Shown here: piece after piece, positions 17,618-27,597 of the stretch
Numbering within the stretch: the first letter of the stretch is position 1
Layout of the letters: every line of letters starts with the position of its first letter
From: Lactococcus petauri
Lineage (GTDB): Bacteria > Bacillota > Bacilli > Lactobacillales > Streptococcaceae
Direction of reading: 5' to 3'
Assembly (NCBI RefSeq): GCF_002154895.1
Contig: NZ_MUIZ01000006.1
Span: 147,087-211,086 of the forward strand
Length of the DNA: 64,000 nucleotides
Notes under the pieces: model-generated
Seen by the model: only the letters and a program-made list of their open reading frames with translations
Database searches by the model: none
Told to the model about the DNA's origin: nothing
Translations under genes and position numbers: made by a program

Positions 17618-18955
17618 ATGAAAGACTTAGTATCAATCATCGATGTGAAAGACCACGTCGGAGAAGAAATCAAAATTGGCGCTTGGGTTGCAGACAAATC
17701 AGGAAAAGGAAAATTGCAATTTCTCCAACTCCGTGATGGTACAGCTTATTTCCAAGCTGTCGTTTTCAAACCAAACATGATTGAAAAATTTGGTGAAGAA
17801 GCAGGACTAGAAAAATTCACTGAAATCAAACACTTGGCTCAAGAAACATCAGTAATCGTAACAGGGATTGTAAAAGAAGATTCACGTTCAAAATTTGGCT
17901 ACGAGCTTGATGTCACAGACCTTGAAGTCGTTGGTGGATCTGTGGATTATCCTATCACACCAAAAGAGCATGGTACAGATTTCTTGATGGATAACCGTCA
18001 CTTGTGGCTACGTAGCCGCAAGCAACATGCTATCATGCTTGTACGTAACGAAATTATTCGTGCAACATATGAGTTTTACAATGCCAATGGCTTTGTTAAA
18101 ATTGATAGTCCAATCTTGACAGGTTCAGCTCCTGAAGGAACAACAGAACTCTTTGAGACAGATTACTTTGGACAGCCTGCTTACTTGTCACAAACTGGTC
18201 AGCTCTATGCAGAAGCGGGTGCGATGGCATTTGGCAAAGTCTTTACCTTTGGTCCAACTTTCCGTGCTGAAAAATCAAAAACGCGTCGTCATTTGACAGA
18301 ATTCTGGATGATTGAGCCAGAAATGGCCTTCACAACTCATGAAGAATCTTTGGATATTCAAGAAGCTTATGTCAAACATTTGATCAAATCAGTCTTGGAA
18401 AATCAACGTTATGCTTTAGAAAGTTTGGAACGTGACATTGATTTATTGGAAAAATATGTCAATGAACCATTCAAACGTGTCACTTACGATGATGCGATTG
18501 AACTTCTTCAAAAAGAAGAAGCAAATAATGATTATGATCATATCGAGTGGGGTGATGACTTTGGTTCACCACATGAAACATTTGTTTCTAACTACTATGG
18601 TGTGCCAACATTTATCATCAACTACCCTAAAGCGATTAAAGCTTTCTACATGAAACCACATCCAACACGTGAAGATGTTGTGATTTGTGCCGATCTTATC
18701 GCGCCAGAAGGATATGGTGAAATCATTGGTGGTTCAGAACGTGCGACAGATTATGATTACTTGGTTGAAAAAGTAAAAGAATTCGGGCTTTCAGAAGAAG
18801 AGTACAGCTGGTACCTTGACTTACGTAAATTCGGTTCTGTGCCACATTCTGGTTTTGGACTTGGCTTGGAACGTGCGGTAACCTTTATTACAGGTAACCA
18901 ACATATCCGTGAAGCTATTCCATTCCCACGTATGCTTGGACGTATTCGCCCTTAA
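17618..18955 (+). CDS. asnS: Asparaginyl-tRNA synthetase
   Basis: This 445-residue class IIb aminoacyl-tRNA synthetase charges tRNA-Asn. The N-terminal OB-fold anticodon-binding domain (residues 1-110, [20 protein letters not shown]) is followed by the catalytic core with [24 protein letters not shown] (motif 2), and [10 protein letters not shown] (motif 3). AGAAGGA lies before the ATG, and a terminator follows at 18967. The length is typical. Confidence 0.95.
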   Translation: MKDLVSIIDVKDHVGEEIKIGAWVADKSGKGKLQFLQLRDGTAYFQAVVFKPNMIEKFGEEAGLEKFTEIKHLAQETSVIVTGIVKEDSRSKFGYELDVTDLEVVGGSVDYPITPKEHGTDFLMDNRHLWLRSRKQHAIMLVRNEIIRATYEFYNANGFVKIDSPILTGSAPEGTTELFETDYFGQPAYLSQTGQLYAEAGAMAFGKVFTFGPTFRAEKSKTRRHLTEFWMIEPEMAFTTHEESLDIQEAYVKHLIKSVLENQRYALESLERDIDLLEKYVNEPFKRVTYDDAIELLQKEEANNDYDHIEWGDDFGSPHETFVSNYYGVPTFIINYPKAIKAFYMKPHPTREDVVICADLIAPEGYGEIIGGSERATDYDYLVEKVKEFGLSEEEYSWYLDLRKFGSVPHSGFGLGLERAVTFITGNQHIREAIPFPRMLGRIRP

Positions 18956-18966
18956 AGCTTAAATAA

Positions 18967-18995
18967 AAGTTCTCAAGTTACTTGAGGGCTTTTTT
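18967..18995 (+). terminator. Terminator after asnS
   Basis: AAGTTCTCAAG pairs with CTTGAGGGCTT (one G-U pair) around TTA, followed by T's. Confidence 0.8.
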
Positions 18996-19038
18996 GTATA
19001 AAACCAAGGGGTGAAACATCCTTTTTCAGTGGAGTTTT

Positions 19039-19047
19039 TGATATAAT
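19039..19047 (+). promoter_or_regulatory. Extended -10 promoter of the mazG-thiN operon
   Basis: TGATATAAT gives TGn plus a consensus TATAAT at 19042-19047. It lies 31 nt before ATG 19079, which has AAAGGAGG upstream. No good -35 is seen. Confidence 0.55.
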
Positions 19048-19078
19048 AAGAGGGAGAATTAAAGGAGGAACCTTATCT

Positions 19079-19426
19079 ATGGAACTTAAGGATTATCAAA
19101 AGGAAATAATAAAATTTGATGTCAATGGTCCTCTAGCGGATATTGAGCGGGTAAATTTTGCTTTTTTAGATAAGGTACTCGGTTTAGCAGGGGAATCAGG
19201 AGAAGTTGCGGATAAGATAAAAAAAATCATCCGTGATCAGGATGGCATTATTAAAGATGATGATAAAAATGCTTTGGGAAAAGAATTAGGTGATGTCTTA
19301 TGGCATGTAGCAACCTGTGCGCGCTATCTGGGGCTTGATTTGGAACAAGTCGCTCAAGCCAACTTAAATAAACTGGAAAGTCGTCAGCTGAGAGGCAAAA
19401 TAGCGGGCAGCGGGGATGAGCGATGA
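19079..19426 (+). CDS. MazG-like nucleotide pyrophosphohydrolase
   Basis: This 115-residue all-alpha NTP pyrophosphatase hydrolyses (d)NTPs to monophosphates, and is thought to clean the nucleotide pool. The E-x-x-E...E-x-x-D metal-binding signature is visible as GESGEVADKI, then KELGDVLWHVA. One domain only, as in the short MazG-like group. The stop overlaps the thiN start (ATGA). Confidence 0.85.
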   Translation: MELKDYQKEIIKFDVNGPLADIERVNFAFLDKVLGLAGESGEVADKIKKIIRDQDGIIKDDDKNALGKELGDVLWHVATCARYLGLDLEQVAQANLNKLESRQLRGKIAGSGDER

Positions 19427-20040
19427 GAGTACTTATTCACGCAGGACGGCCAGCAAGCTTACCTGAAGAAAGCTATGATTATTATGTCGGTATTGATCGT
19501 GGAGCTGTATTTTTACTTGAAGACCATCAAAATATAGACTTAGCGGTTGGTGATTTTGACTCTGTAAGTATGGAAGAATTCGACAAAATATCAGAAGCTG
19601 CTCATGAACTTGTTAAACTTCCAGCAGAGAAGGACCAGACGGATTTAGAAGCTGGTTTAGATCAGGTGCTTTCGCGTTTTCCAGATGCAGAAATCATGAT
19701 TATTGGTGCCCTTGGTGGAAGGCTTGACCATCATTTGACCAATGTGTACCTGCCTCTGAATTTTGACTATCCTGAAAGGATTTCTTTGAAGGATAAGCAA
19801 AATTTTGTAAAATATCTGACTCAAGGGCAGCATACCATTCGCAAGATTGAAGGCTATCCATATTTGGGCATTGTTCAGGTCGGCACAAAAAGAAGTTTAG
19901 AGATTAAAAACGCAAAATATCCACTTAAAGCTGAGGATAACTTTGCGGACATCTACGCAAGTAATGCTTTTATCAGTGAGACGATGGAGTTAAAAATTGC
20001 TCAAGGCAAGCTTATCGTCATTTATTCAAAAGACAGTTAG
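19423..20040 (+). CDS. thiN: Thiamine pyrophosphokinase
   Basis: This 205-residue enzyme converts thiamine and ATP to thiamine diphosphate. The N-terminal catalytic Rossmann-like domain shows GIDRGAVFLL, AVGDFDSVS, LPAEKDQTDLE, and IIGALGGRLDHHLTN. A C-terminal beta-sandwich thiamine-binding domain ends in the KGKLIVIYS-like strand. It overlaps the MazG-like gene by 4 nt, and the oxidoreductase gene follows at 10 nt. No TPP riboswitch-like leader was noticed ahead of the operon. Confidence 0.9.
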   Translation: MRVLIHAGRPASLPEESYDYYVGIDRGAVFLLEDHQNIDLAVGDFDSVSMEEFDKISEAAHELVKLPAEKDQTDLEAGLDQVLSRFPDAEIMIIGALGGRLDHHLTNVYLPLNFDYPERISLKDKQNFVKYLTQGQHTIRKIEGYPYLGIVQVGTKRSLEIKNAKYPLKAEDNFADIYASNAFISETMELKIAQGKLIVIYSKDS

Positions 20041-20049
20041 AGAGACTAT

Positions 20050-20970
20050 ATGATTATTGGAATAATTGGTGCAACATCAAATATCGCAGGTAAGGCCTAT
20101 CTGCCCGTTTATGCAAAAATGCAAGCCGAGCATCGTTTTATTTTGCATTCGCGAACTTGGGAAAAAGCTGAAGAGATTCGAAAAAAATACAAGTTTGAAT
20201 ATGCGACAACGGATTTAGGAGCGTTGGAAACTTGTGATATGGTCGTCATCCATGCAGCCACGGCTCAACATTTTGAGCTTGCAAAACGCTATTTGAGTGC
20301 AGGCACACATGTCATGATGGATAAGCCAATTTCCGAAAACTTTGATGAGGTCCAAGAACTTCATCGCTTGGCTGAGGAGAATAATGTCCTCTTTGTTATC
20401 GGTTTTAACCGCCGTTTTGCCCCAATGACAGACAAACTTAAAGAGGTCAATCAAAAAAACTTTATCAAGATAAGTAAAAATTTAGCAAATAATGCCGACG
20501 AAGTACAATTTAGTTTGTATGATATTTTTATCCATCCTTTGGATACGTTGATTTACTTGCTTGATGACGAGATTGAACGTTACAGTTATCAATTAGCGAT
20601 GACGCCGGACAAAAAACTTTCACGTGTGATAGTCACACTGAGAACGCAATCTTGTATGGGCATCGCCAGCATGAACTTGACTTCAGGCGCTTTTTCTGAG
20701 GAATTTACGGTCGAAGCAAGCAGTGGAACCTATCGTCTATCAGAACTTACGGAGTTAGAAATCCTTACTGGATTAGACAAGCAAACAATCGGAATTAATG
20801 GTTGGCAAAGTGCCACATATAATCGTGGTTTTGAAAGTTTGGTTTTTGACATGGTTGAAGCAGTAACTCATTTTGATGGTCATAATAGAGATAAACTTAT
20901 GAAACAGATGAAACAAACAAATGTTCTAGATTCGCATGAGATCATCCATGAAATTTTGGACAAAATGTAA
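20050..20970 (+). CDS. Gfo/Idh/MocA-family NAD(P) oxidoreductase
   Basis: This 306-residue dehydrogenase has an N-terminal Rossmann fold (GIIGATSNIAGKAYLP), the family's DKPIS motif with its catalytic-type Lys near residue 95, and GFNRRFAP. A C-terminal beta-sheet domain follows, with an H-P-L-D segment in the expected active-site place. Substrates in this family are sugars, inositols or related polyols, and it cannot be narrowed down here. It is part of the mazG-thiN operon; there is no evident metabolic link. Confidence 0.85.
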   Translation: MIIGIIGATSNIAGKAYLPVYAKMQAEHRFILHSRTWEKAEEIRKKYKFEYATTDLGALETCDMVVIHAATAQHFELAKRYLSAGTHVMMDKPISENFDEVQELHRLAEENNVLFVIGFNRRFAPMTDKLKEVNQKNFIKISKNLANNADEVQFSLYDIFIHPLDTLIYLLDDEIERYSYQLAMTPDKKLSRVIVTLRTQSCMGIASMNLTSGAFSEEFTVEASSGTYRLSELTELEILTGLDKQTIGINGWQSATYNRGFESLVFDMVEAVTHFDGHNRDKLMKQMKQTNVLDSHEIIHEILDKM

Positions 20971-20989
20971 CTTATAAAGGAGTAAGTAA

Positions 20990-21316
20990 ATGAAAGATAT
21001 GCTAATTTTAACTACAAATGATGCACCTGGCTATCGTGTTGTTGAGGTCTACGGTGAGGTTTTTGGTTTAACAACTCGTTCACGTAACGTCTTCTCAAGT
21101 ACTGGACAACAATTAAAAACGATTGTCGGAGGAGAAATTGCCGGCTATACGAAACTCCAGCATGAAACGCGTGAGAGTGCTATTGAACGTCTTGCAGAAG
21201 AAGCACGAGATAAAGGTGCTAATGCAATTCTCGCTATGCGTTTTGACTCTTCGACATTTGGTAATGTGGACTCAGTTGCTGCTTACGGTACAGCTGTTAA
21301 ACTGGAAAAACTATAA
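20990..21316 (+). CDS. YbjQ/UPF0145 family protein
   Basis: This 108-residue YbjQ-family (UPF0145, formerly DUF74) protein forms pentameric rings; the function is unknown, with a heavy-metal-binding label carried by some members. The family features are ILTTNDAPGYRVVEVYGEVFGLT, RSRNVF, an RESAIERLAEEAR helix, GANAILAMRFD and the terminal YGTAVKLE strand. AAGGAG precedes the ATG. It is the last gene of the operon before a terminator. Confidence 0.88.
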   Translation: MKDMLILTTNDAPGYRVVEVYGEVFGLTTRSRNVFSSTGQQLKTIVGGEIAGYTKLQHETRESAIERLAEEARDKGANAILAMRFDSSTFGNVDSVAAYGTAVKLEKL

Positions 21317-21341
21317 AAAGCAAACTTGAGTTTGCTTTTTA
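21315..21341 (+). terminator. Terminator after the UPF0145 gene
   Basis: The 11-bp stem AAAAAGCAAAC with its complement surrounds TTGA and overlaps the stop codon region of the upstream gene. A second hairpin (21353-21382) built on AAGGGA/TCCCTT serves the convergent minus-strand gene. Confidence 0.8.
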
Positions 21342-21366
21342 TAATTAAACTGAAAAAAGGGATGTT

Positions 21367-21666
21367 TTATCCCTTTTCTTTAGCTAGAAGTTCTTTTTCA
21401 AAAGTTTCTTTGATTGCTCTTTCTTTAATTAATTTTAATTTTTGTGAACGGTTGAGTTTATGCTTAAACCACCATTCGCATTTTAAGGCGTGTTTCTTAT
21501 CTGAAAATTCAACGGAAGTCAGAAGTTGAAGGGGACGACGTGCTTTAGTATATTTAGCACCTTTACCAGAGTTATGGGTTTCCAGTCGTTTCGTAACATC
21601 GTCTGTATAGCCACAATAAAGCGTATCGTCAGCACAACGCAAAACATAGACAAAATAAGATTTCAT
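21367..21666 (-). CDS. GIY-YIG domain protein (UPF0213)
   Basis: This 99-residue single-domain GIY-YIG nuclease-like protein is of the UPF0213/YhbQ/YazA type. The Y-V-Y ([19 protein letters not shown]) core and [19 protein letters not shown] with the conserved Arg and basic patch are visible, as is the Glu in [18 protein letters not shown] role in DNA repair or recombination is inferred for relatives; the target is unknown. It is oriented against the mazG-thiN operon. Confidence 0.88.
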   Translation of the reverse strand: MKSYFVYVLRCADDTLYCGYTDDVTKRLETHNSGKGAKYTKARRPLQLLTSVEFSDKKHALKCEWWFKHKLNRSQKLKLIKERAIKETFEKELLAKEKG

Positions 21667-21770
21667 GATAAGGCTATTGTACCTTAAAATGTAGTATAAT
21701 TGAAGTATCTTTATCGAAAATAAGAAATTCAGTCTCAGTAAATATGGGATAGAAGTGAGAAGGGAAGAGT

Positions 21771-24590
21771 ATGCCCCAAGATAAAATTGTTATACATGGT
21801 GCTCGAGAGCACAATTTAAAAAATATAGATGTTACCATTCCACGTGATAAGTTGGTCGTTGTTACAGGTGTTTCGGGTTCAGGGAAATCTTCTCTGGCTT
21901 TTGAGACTTTATATGCTGAAGGACAACGACGTTATGTCGAATCATTATCTGCTTATGCCCGTCAGTTTTTAGGTAATATGGATAAACCAGATGTGGACAG
22001 TATTGACGGATTGTCGCCAGCTATCTCTATTGACCAGAAAACAACTAGCAAAAATCCACGCTCTACTGTTGGAACAGTAACGGAGATTAACGATTACCTC
22101 CGTTTACTTTTTGCGCGTGTCGGAAAACCTTTCTGTATCAATGGACACGGAGAAATTTCAGCACAATCGGTTGAAGAAATTGTGGACCAAATCCTCGAAT
22201 TGCCTGAAAAAACACGCCTACAGATTTTGGCACCAATTGTGCGTGGTAAAAAAGGACAGCACGTTAAAGTTTTTGAGCGTGTGCAAAAAGAGGGCTATGT
22301 GCGTGTCCGCGCTGATGGTGAAGTTTACGATGTGACAGAAGCACCAGAGCTTGATAAAAATAAAAAGCACAATATCGAAGTCGTTATTGACCGTATCGTT
22401 GTAAAAGAAGGTATTCGTTCACGTTTGTTTGACTCTGTTGAAGCAGCACTTCGTATTGCTGAAGGCTATGTTATTGTGGACAAGATGGATGGGGAGGAAC
22501 TCCTTTTCAGTGAGTTTTATGCCTGTCCTGTCTGTGGTTTTACAGTTCCCGAGTTAGAACCACGTCTCTTTTCATTTAATGCGCCTTTTGGCTCTTGTCC
22601 AGACTGTGATGGTCTAGGGATGAAAAATGAAGTCGATCCTGACTTGGTTATTCCTGACGACAGTAAGACCTTACGTGAAGGTGCTGTTGCTGCCTGGAAT
22701 CCTATCTCTTCAAATTACTATCCAACCATGTTGGAATGTGCTAGCCGTGATTTTGGAATTGATATGGATACACCGTGGGCTGACTTGCCGGAAGAACACA
22801 AAGATATTATTCTTAATGGTTCTGGTGAGCGTAAATTTCATTTTTACTATGTCGGTGATTTTGGAAATGTGTCTGATAAAGACATGGTTTTCCCTGGTAT
22901 AATCAATAATATCAACCGTCGATTCCGCGAAACCTCAAGTGATTACACACGTGAATACCTTCGTGGTTACATGACGGAGTTAACATGTACGACTTGTCAT
23001 GGCTATCGTTTGAACGATCAAGCCCTTTCGGTTAAGGTTGATGGGAAACATATCGGAGAACTTTCTAACTTAGCTATCGGTGACGAGTTAGAGTTTTTAG
23101 CTACTCTTACTTTATCTACAAACGATGAAATGATTGCGCAACCTATTGTAAAGGAAATCAAAGATCGCTTATCTTTCTTAAAAAATGTGGGTCTAGATTA
23201 TCTGACACTTTCACGGGCTTCAGGTACTTTATCAGGCGGAGAATCGCAACGTATTCGTTTAGCAACCCAGATTGGTTCTAACCTTTCAGGTGTCCTTTAT
23301 ATCCTTGATGAGCCATCAATTGGTCTACATCAAAGAGACAATGACCGCTTGATTGAATCCCTCCAAAAAATGCGTGATTTAGGAAATACACTTATCGTGG
23401 TTGAGCACGATGAAGATACGATGAAAGCAGCAGATTGGCTGATTGATGTCGGACCAGGCGCTGGAGATTTAGGTGGTGAAATCATTGCTGCTGGTACGCC
23501 GAAACAAGTAGCGAAAAATAAAAAATCTTTGACAGGACAATATTTATCAGGAAAACGTTCCATCCCTGTACCTGCCAAACGCCGTAAAATCGATAAAAAA
23601 CGTATGGTGAAGGTCACTGGGGCTTCAGAAAACAATTTACAAAATATCGACGCCCAATTTCCTTTAGGGATTATGACAGCTGTAACTGGTGTTTCAGGGT
23701 CGGGTAAATCAACCTTGGTTAATTCGATTCTGAAGAAAACCTTGGCGCAAAAACTCAATCATAATTCAGAAAAACCAGGTAAACATAAAAAAGTTACCGG
23801 TTATGAAGAAATTGAACGTTTGATTGATATTGACCAATCGCCGATTGGACGTACACCACGGTCAAATCCAGCAACCTATACCTCTGTATTTGATGATATC
23901 CGTGGACTCTTTGCTGAAACCAATGAAGCCAAAATACGTGGCTACAAAAAAGGACGTTTTTCATTTAACGTGAAAGGCGGACGTTGTGAAGCTTGTTCGG
24001 GTGACGGGATTATCAAGATTGAAATGCATTTTCTTCCAGATGTGTATGTCCCATGTGAAATCTGTCATGGCAAACGCTATAACTCAGAGACTTTGGAAGT
24101 ACATTACAAAGGAAAAAATATTTCGGAAATTCTTGATATGCGCGTGTCGGATGCTTTAGAATTCTTCCGTCATATTCCCAAAATCGAGAGAAAATTGCAA
24201 ACTATCGTTGATGTCGGCTTAGGCTATGTTACTTTGGGACAACCAGCTACAACCTTATCTGGTGGTGAAGCCCAAAGGATGAAGCTTGCTTCCGAATTGC
24301 AAAAACGCAGTACAGGCAAGAGCTTTTATATCTTGGATGAGCCCACAACAGGCTTGCACAGCGAAGATATCGCCACATTAATTAAAGTTTTGGATCGCCT
24401 TGTGGATCAAGGCAATACCATCGTGGTTATTGAACATAATCTTGATGTGATCAAGACCGCTGACTATATTATTGATCTCGGACCAGAAGGCGGTGCTGGC
24501 GGCGGAACAATCCTAGCTACAGGCACACCAGAAGAAGTTGCTGAGGTTGAGCAATCTTACACCGGACAATATTTAAAACAAAAATTATAA
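21771..24590 (+). CDS. uvrA: UvrA, excision-repair ATPase subunit
   Basis: This 939-residue damage-recognition subunit of the UvrABC nucleotide-excision complex has two ABC ATPase modules. They carry [12 protein letters not shown] and [12 protein letters not shown] (Walker A), [12 protein letters not shown] and [12 protein letters not shown] (signatures), and [10 protein letters not shown] and [10 protein letters not shown] (Walker B). Two zinc modules are visible: CPVCGF paired with CPDCDG, and CEACSGDG paired with [10 protein letters not shown]. The length is standard. GAAGGGAAGAG precedes ATG 21771. A terminator follows, so it is monocistronic. Confidence 0.97.
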   Translation: MPQDKIVIHGAREHNLKNIDVTIPRDKLVVVTGVSGSGKSSLAFETLYAEGQRRYVESLSAYARQFLGNMDKPDVDSIDGLSPAISIDQKTTSKNPRSTVGTVTEINDYLRLLFARVGKPFCINGHGEISAQSVEEIVDQILELPEKTRLQILAPIVRGKKGQHVKVFERVQKEGYVRVRADGEVYDVTEAPELDKNKKHNIEVVIDRIVVKEGIRSRLFDSVEAALRIAEGYVIVDKMDGEELLFSEFYACPVCGFTVPELEPRLFSFNAPFGSCPDCDGLGMKNEVDPDLVIPDDSKTLREGAVAAWNPISSNYYPTMLECASRDFGIDMDTPWADLPEEHKDIILNGSGERKFHFYYVGDFGNVSDKDMVFPGIINNINRRFRETSSDYTREYLRGYMTELTCTTCHGYRLNDQALSVKVDGKHIGELSNLAIGDELEFLATLTLSTNDEMIAQPIVKEIKDRLSFLKNVGLDYLTLSRASGTLSGGESQRIRLATQIGSNLSGVLYILDEPSIGLHQRDNDRLIESLQKMRDLGNTLIVVEHDEDTMKAADWLIDVGPGAGDLGGEIIAAGTPKQVAKNKKSLTGQYLSGKRSIPVPAKRRKIDKKRMVKVTGASENNLQNIDAQFPLGIMTAVTGVSGSGKSTLVNSILKKTLAQKLNHNSEKPGKHKKVTGYEEIERLIDIDQSPIGRTPRSNPATYTSVFDDIRGLFAETNEAKIRGYKKGRFSFNVKGGRCEACSGDGIIKIEMHFLPDVYVPCEICHGKRYNSETLEVHYKGKNISEILDMRVSDALEFFRHIPKIERKLQTIVDVGLGYVTLGQPATTLSGGEAQRMKLASELQKRSTGKSFYILDEPTTGLHSEDIATLIKVLDRLVDQGNTIVVIEHNLDVIKTADYIIDLGPEGGAGGGTILATGTPEEVAEVEQSYTGQYLKQKL

Positions 24591-24600
24591 TTGTCTGATT

Positions 24601-24634
24601 AAAAAAGAGTAAAGTCTGATCTTTGCTCTTTTTT
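24601..24634 (+). terminator. Terminator after uvrA
   Basis: AAAAAAGAGTAAAG pairs with CTTTGCTCTTTTTT (one G-U pair) around TCTGAT. Confidence 0.85.
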
Positions 24635-24656
24635 GTATGGAAAAAACACATTTAGA

Positions 24657-24694
24657 AGAAAGCGCTTTACTATAAATGTTAAAAATACTATAAT
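24657..24694 (+). promoter_or_regulatory. fbp promoter with cre-like palindrome over the -35
   Basis: TTTACT at 24666-24671 and a consensus TATAAT at 24689-24694 are separated by 17 bp. The perfect palindrome AAAGCGCTTT (24659-24668) within AGAAAGCGCTTTAC matches the core of CcpA-binding cre sites and overlaps the -35. Carbon-catabolite repression of the gluconeogenic phosphatase is the likely meaning (inference). Confidence 0.6.
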
Positions 24695-24745
24695 GTAGGC
24701 ATGTTGCTTTTATCAAGAAGCAAGAATTAGAGGAGAAAACAGATC

Positions 24746-26668
24746 ATGGATGAAAAGTACTATAAGCTGCTAAAAGAACAGTTTGTATCCAAAGAAGCAG
24801 TCTTAACCGAAATCATAAACCTCAGCGCAATTTGTGAACTTCCTAAAGGTACAGAACATTTTGTGAGTGACATACATGGGGAATACGATGCTTTTAATCA
24901 TGTCTTGCGTAATGGCTCAGGTTCGATTAAAGAAAAGCTCCGCGAATGCTTTCCTGACTTAGATCCTACCGAGATTTCAGAGCTTGCAACTTTAATTTAT
25001 TACCCAGAAGAAAAGCTGGTTTCCAAAGAAAGTCAGCTTTCGCAAGATGCATTTGCATATTATTGCCGTGAGAACCTGATTTCCTTATTGAAACTCGCTC
25101 GATTTGCAGGGAAAAAATATACACGGTCGAAAGTACGTAAAGCTTTTCCAGAAAAATTCCGCTATATTCTGGAGGAATTAAAACATGAGGTTGAGTCGAG
25201 TTCAGAAAAACGTGCTTATTTTGACTCCATTATTGAAAAACTTCAACATCTGGGTGAACTTCCGAACTTAATTATTGCACTTGCGGATAGTGTGAGACGT
25301 TTGACCGTTGACCATTTACATGTGGTGGGCGATATTTATGATCGTGGCCCTTTTCCGGATAAAATTATCGATCGCCTGATCAGTATGCCTTCGGTTGATG
25401 TTCAATGGGGCAACCATGATATTATCTGGATGGCAGCCATCGCAGGTTCACCGCTTGCGATGATGAATGTTATTCGGATTAGCTCGCGTTATGGGAACTT
25501 GGATATTCTTGAAGATTCATATGGGATTAACTTACGTCCGCTGATTGAATACGCGGAGCGGTATTATGAGCCCAGTCCAGCCTTTGCCCCTCGTTTGACG
25601 GAAGGAGAATATCTGTCACAGGAGGAGTGTGACTTGCTCAATAAACTCCAACAAGCTACGGCAATCTTACAGTTCAAGTTAGAAAGTCAATTAATTGCAC
25701 GACGCCCAGATTTTCATCTGGAAGAGCGGGATATCTTGCGTTTTATTAATTATGATGAAGAATGTATCACGCTCAAAGGCAAACAGTACGATTTACAGGA
25801 ATTTCAGGCACCCACGGTTGATCCAGTTCAACCAGAGCAGTTAACAGACGAGGAAGAAATCTTACTGAAAAAACTGCTGAAAAATTTTCAGGCTTCCCAA
25901 AAACTCAAAAAACATATTGATTTTCTTTTAGAAAAAGGTTCAATGTATCTTTCCTACAATGGCAATTTATTGATTCATGGTTGCCTGCCACTTCATGAAA
26001 ACGGGGACTTCAAGTGTTTCAGACTTGAAGGAGAAGCTTATTCTGGGCGCGAATTGCTCGATCTTTTTGAAGATCATGTGAGAAAGAGTTTGGCGCATCC
26101 TGATGTGAAAGAAGATTTATCTACAGACTTACTCTGGTATCTGTGGGTGGGAGAATCTTCTTCACTTTTTGGTAAAGAAGCGATGACCACTTTTGAGCGT
26201 TATTATATTGCGGATAAAGCAACACATGTGGAAAAGAAAAATCCTTACTATCGTCTAAGAGAAGAGCCAGAGACGATTAGTCGTATCTTGAAAAATTTTG
26301 GGATGGATGAAAAAGGGCATGTCATCAATGGACATACACCGATTAAAGAAAAGAAAGGTGAAGAACCAATCAAAGCTGGTGGTAAACTGATTGTAATTGA
26401 TGGCGGTTTTTCTAAGCCTTACCAAAAAGAAACTGGAATTGCGGGATACACTTTGCTTTATAACAGCTATGGTATGCAGTTGGCAGCTCACGAGCCTTTT
26501 AAAACGATAAAAGCAGCTGTCGAAGACGGCAGCGATATTGTAAGTGTCAAGCGATTGGTTGATCGAGTAGAGGAAAGAACCTGTGTTAAAGATACCAATA
26601 TCGGTCAGGAGCTTTTGAAGACAATTGATGATTTAGAGTATCTTTTTGAAAATTATGAAAAATATTGA
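24746..26668 (+). CDS. fbp: Class III fructose-1,6-bisphosphatase
   Basis: This 640-residue enzyme is a Firmicute-type metallophosphatase hydrolysing fructose-1,6-bisphosphate for gluconeogenesis. Calcineurin-like metal-binding motifs are visible: SDIHGEYDAF, VGDIYDRGPFPDKI, QWGNHDIIWM, LIHGCLP and NGHTPIKEKKGE. The length agrees with Bacillus/Lactococcus Fbp. AGAGGAG precedes ATG 24746. Its promoter carries a cre-like site, as expected for a gene needed only without glycolytic sugar. Confidence 0.95.
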   Translation: MDEKYYKLLKEQFVSKEAVLTEIINLSAICELPKGTEHFVSDIHGEYDAFNHVLRNGSGSIKEKLRECFPDLDPTEISELATLIYYPEEKLVSKESQLSQDAFAYYCRENLISLLKLARFAGKKYTRSKVRKAFPEKFRYILEELKHEVESSSEKRAYFDSIIEKLQHLGELPNLIIALADSVRRLTVDHLHVVGDIYDRGPFPDKIIDRLISMPSVDVQWGNHDIIWMAAIAGSPLAMMNVIRISSRYGNLDILEDSYGINLRPLIEYAERYYEPSPAFAPRLTEGEYLSQEECDLLNKLQQATAILQFKLESQLIARRPDFHLEERDILRFINYDEECITLKGKQYDLQEFQAPTVDPVQPEQLTDEEEILLKKLLKNFQASQKLKKHIDFLLEKGSMYLSYNGNLLIHGCLPLHENGDFKCFRLEGEAYSGRELLDLFEDHVRKSLAHPDVKEDLSTDLLWYLWVGESSSLFGKEAMTTFERYYIADKATHVEKKNPYYRLREEPETISRILKNFGMDEKGHVINGHTPIKEKKGEEPIKAGGKLIVIDGGFSKPYQKETGIAGYTLLYNSYGMQLAAHEPFKTIKAAVEDGSDIVSVKRLVDRVEERTCVKDTNIGQELLKTIDDLEYLFENYEKY

Positions 26669-26714
26669 CTTGCAATGCTCGAAAATACAAATTTTGAAGT
26701 TAAAGGAGTGACAA

Positions 26715-27467
26715 TTGAAAACCTTAAGTGAAGCAGAGTCGTATTGTTGGAATCATATTCAAGATAATTTAAATCGGATTCCTAATCTATCTATCTCGAT
26801 ATTGGCAACAGAATCACATGTCAGTGTTTCCACAGTTAATAGAACCTTAAAAAAAATGGGCTACGATGGTTATTCTGACTTTAAACAAACTATTCGTAAT
26901 ACCAAAAACGAGCGTCGCAAAAATGGCTTTTCAAAAGAGGTTAATCAGGCGATCCGTAAAAATGAAATAGAAATTACACGGACGATTAATCAACTTTCAG
27001 CGGATGATATTGAAGCTGCTATTAAGTTGATTGATCATCATAGCAAAATTATGATTTTTTGTGCCGGGCTGAGTGCTAATGTTGCACGGGAAATGATGGA
27101 TAAGCTGCAACTTTTTGGAAAACTTTGTGTTATTCACGATGATTTTGATTATATGCAGTATTTTGCAAGTAAAGCCAACCGTGATTATCTCATCGTTGCC
27201 TTTTCTTTGAGTGGCGAAACACCTGAGATTGTACAAGCACTTCATAAAGCGAAGAATCGGGGAGCAAAGATTATTGCCCTTGTGGGAGCAATGCCGAGTG
27301 CCATTGGAAGTCAAGCTGATGTTTACATCCATGCTTACAAATCAACTCAAAAAACGATTAATTTTGGTTTAGACGTGGGGAGTCGCCTATGTTTACAAGT
27401 TGTGAATCGTATCTTGTTGGATGCTTTTGCCCTTTACAAAAATTTAGCACCTATTCGTGAAGATTAA
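26715..27467 (+). CDS. RpiR/MurR-family regulator (first of two)
   Basis: This 250-residue transcription factor has an N-terminal RpiR-type helix-turn-helix (residues 1-75; HVSVSTVNRTLKKMGYDGY) and a C-terminal SIS sugar-phosphate-binding domain (FCAGLSANVAREMMDKLQ, AFSLSGETPEIVQAL, GAKIIALVG). The TTG start at 26715 is placed by AAAGGAG six bases upstream. It lies directly before the nagA-like gene, whose promoter has two GGAAAATTTTCC boxes. This makes it the prime candidate for controlling the three boxed promoters of the block. The effector would be an amino-sugar or tagatose phosphate. It is a clear paralogue of the regulator at 31983-32732. Confidence 0.88.
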   Translation: MKTLSEAESYCWNHIQDNLNRIPNLSISILATESHVSVSTVNRTLKKMGYDGYSDFKQTIRNTKNERRKNGFSKEVNQAIRKNEIEITRTINQLSADDIEAAIKLIDHHSKIMIFCAGLSANVAREMMDKLQLFGKLCVIHDDFDYMQYFASKANRDYLIVAFSLSGETPEIVQALHKAKNRGAKIIALVGAMPSAIGSQADVYIHAYKSTQKTINFGLDVGSRLCLQVVNRILLDAFALYKNLAPIRED

Positions 27468-27474
27468 ATAAGAC

Positions 27475-27506
27475 AAGCAGAGAAGATAAAATCTCTGCTT
27501 TTTTTG
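27475..27506 (+). terminator. Terminator after the first RpiR gene
   Basis: AGCAGAGA pairs with TCTCTGCT around AGATAAAA, followed by eight T's. It sits directly against the first operator box of the nagA promoter. Confidence 0.85.
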
Positions 27507-27570
27507 GGAAAATTTTCCACTTATATAAGGGACTTTTTGGAAAATTTTCCCCTTATTTCTGATTTATACT
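27507..27570 (+). promoter_or_regulatory. nagA promoter with two GGAAAATTTTCC operators
   Basis: Two identical perfect palindromes, GGAAAATTTTCC, lie at 27507-27518 and 27539-27550 (start-to-start 32 bp). A -10 TATACT is at 27565-27570, 26 bp after the start of the second box. The expected -35 position (about 27542-27547) is inside the second box and reads AAATTT, far from consensus. Confidence 0.8.
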
Positions 27571-27597
27571 AAGAAAAAAGATAAATGGAGGTAAGGC

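Noticed and set aside
19021..19078. TPP riboswitch upstream of the thiN operon
   Set aside because: The leader is only about 25 nt and lacks the conserved thi-box segments.
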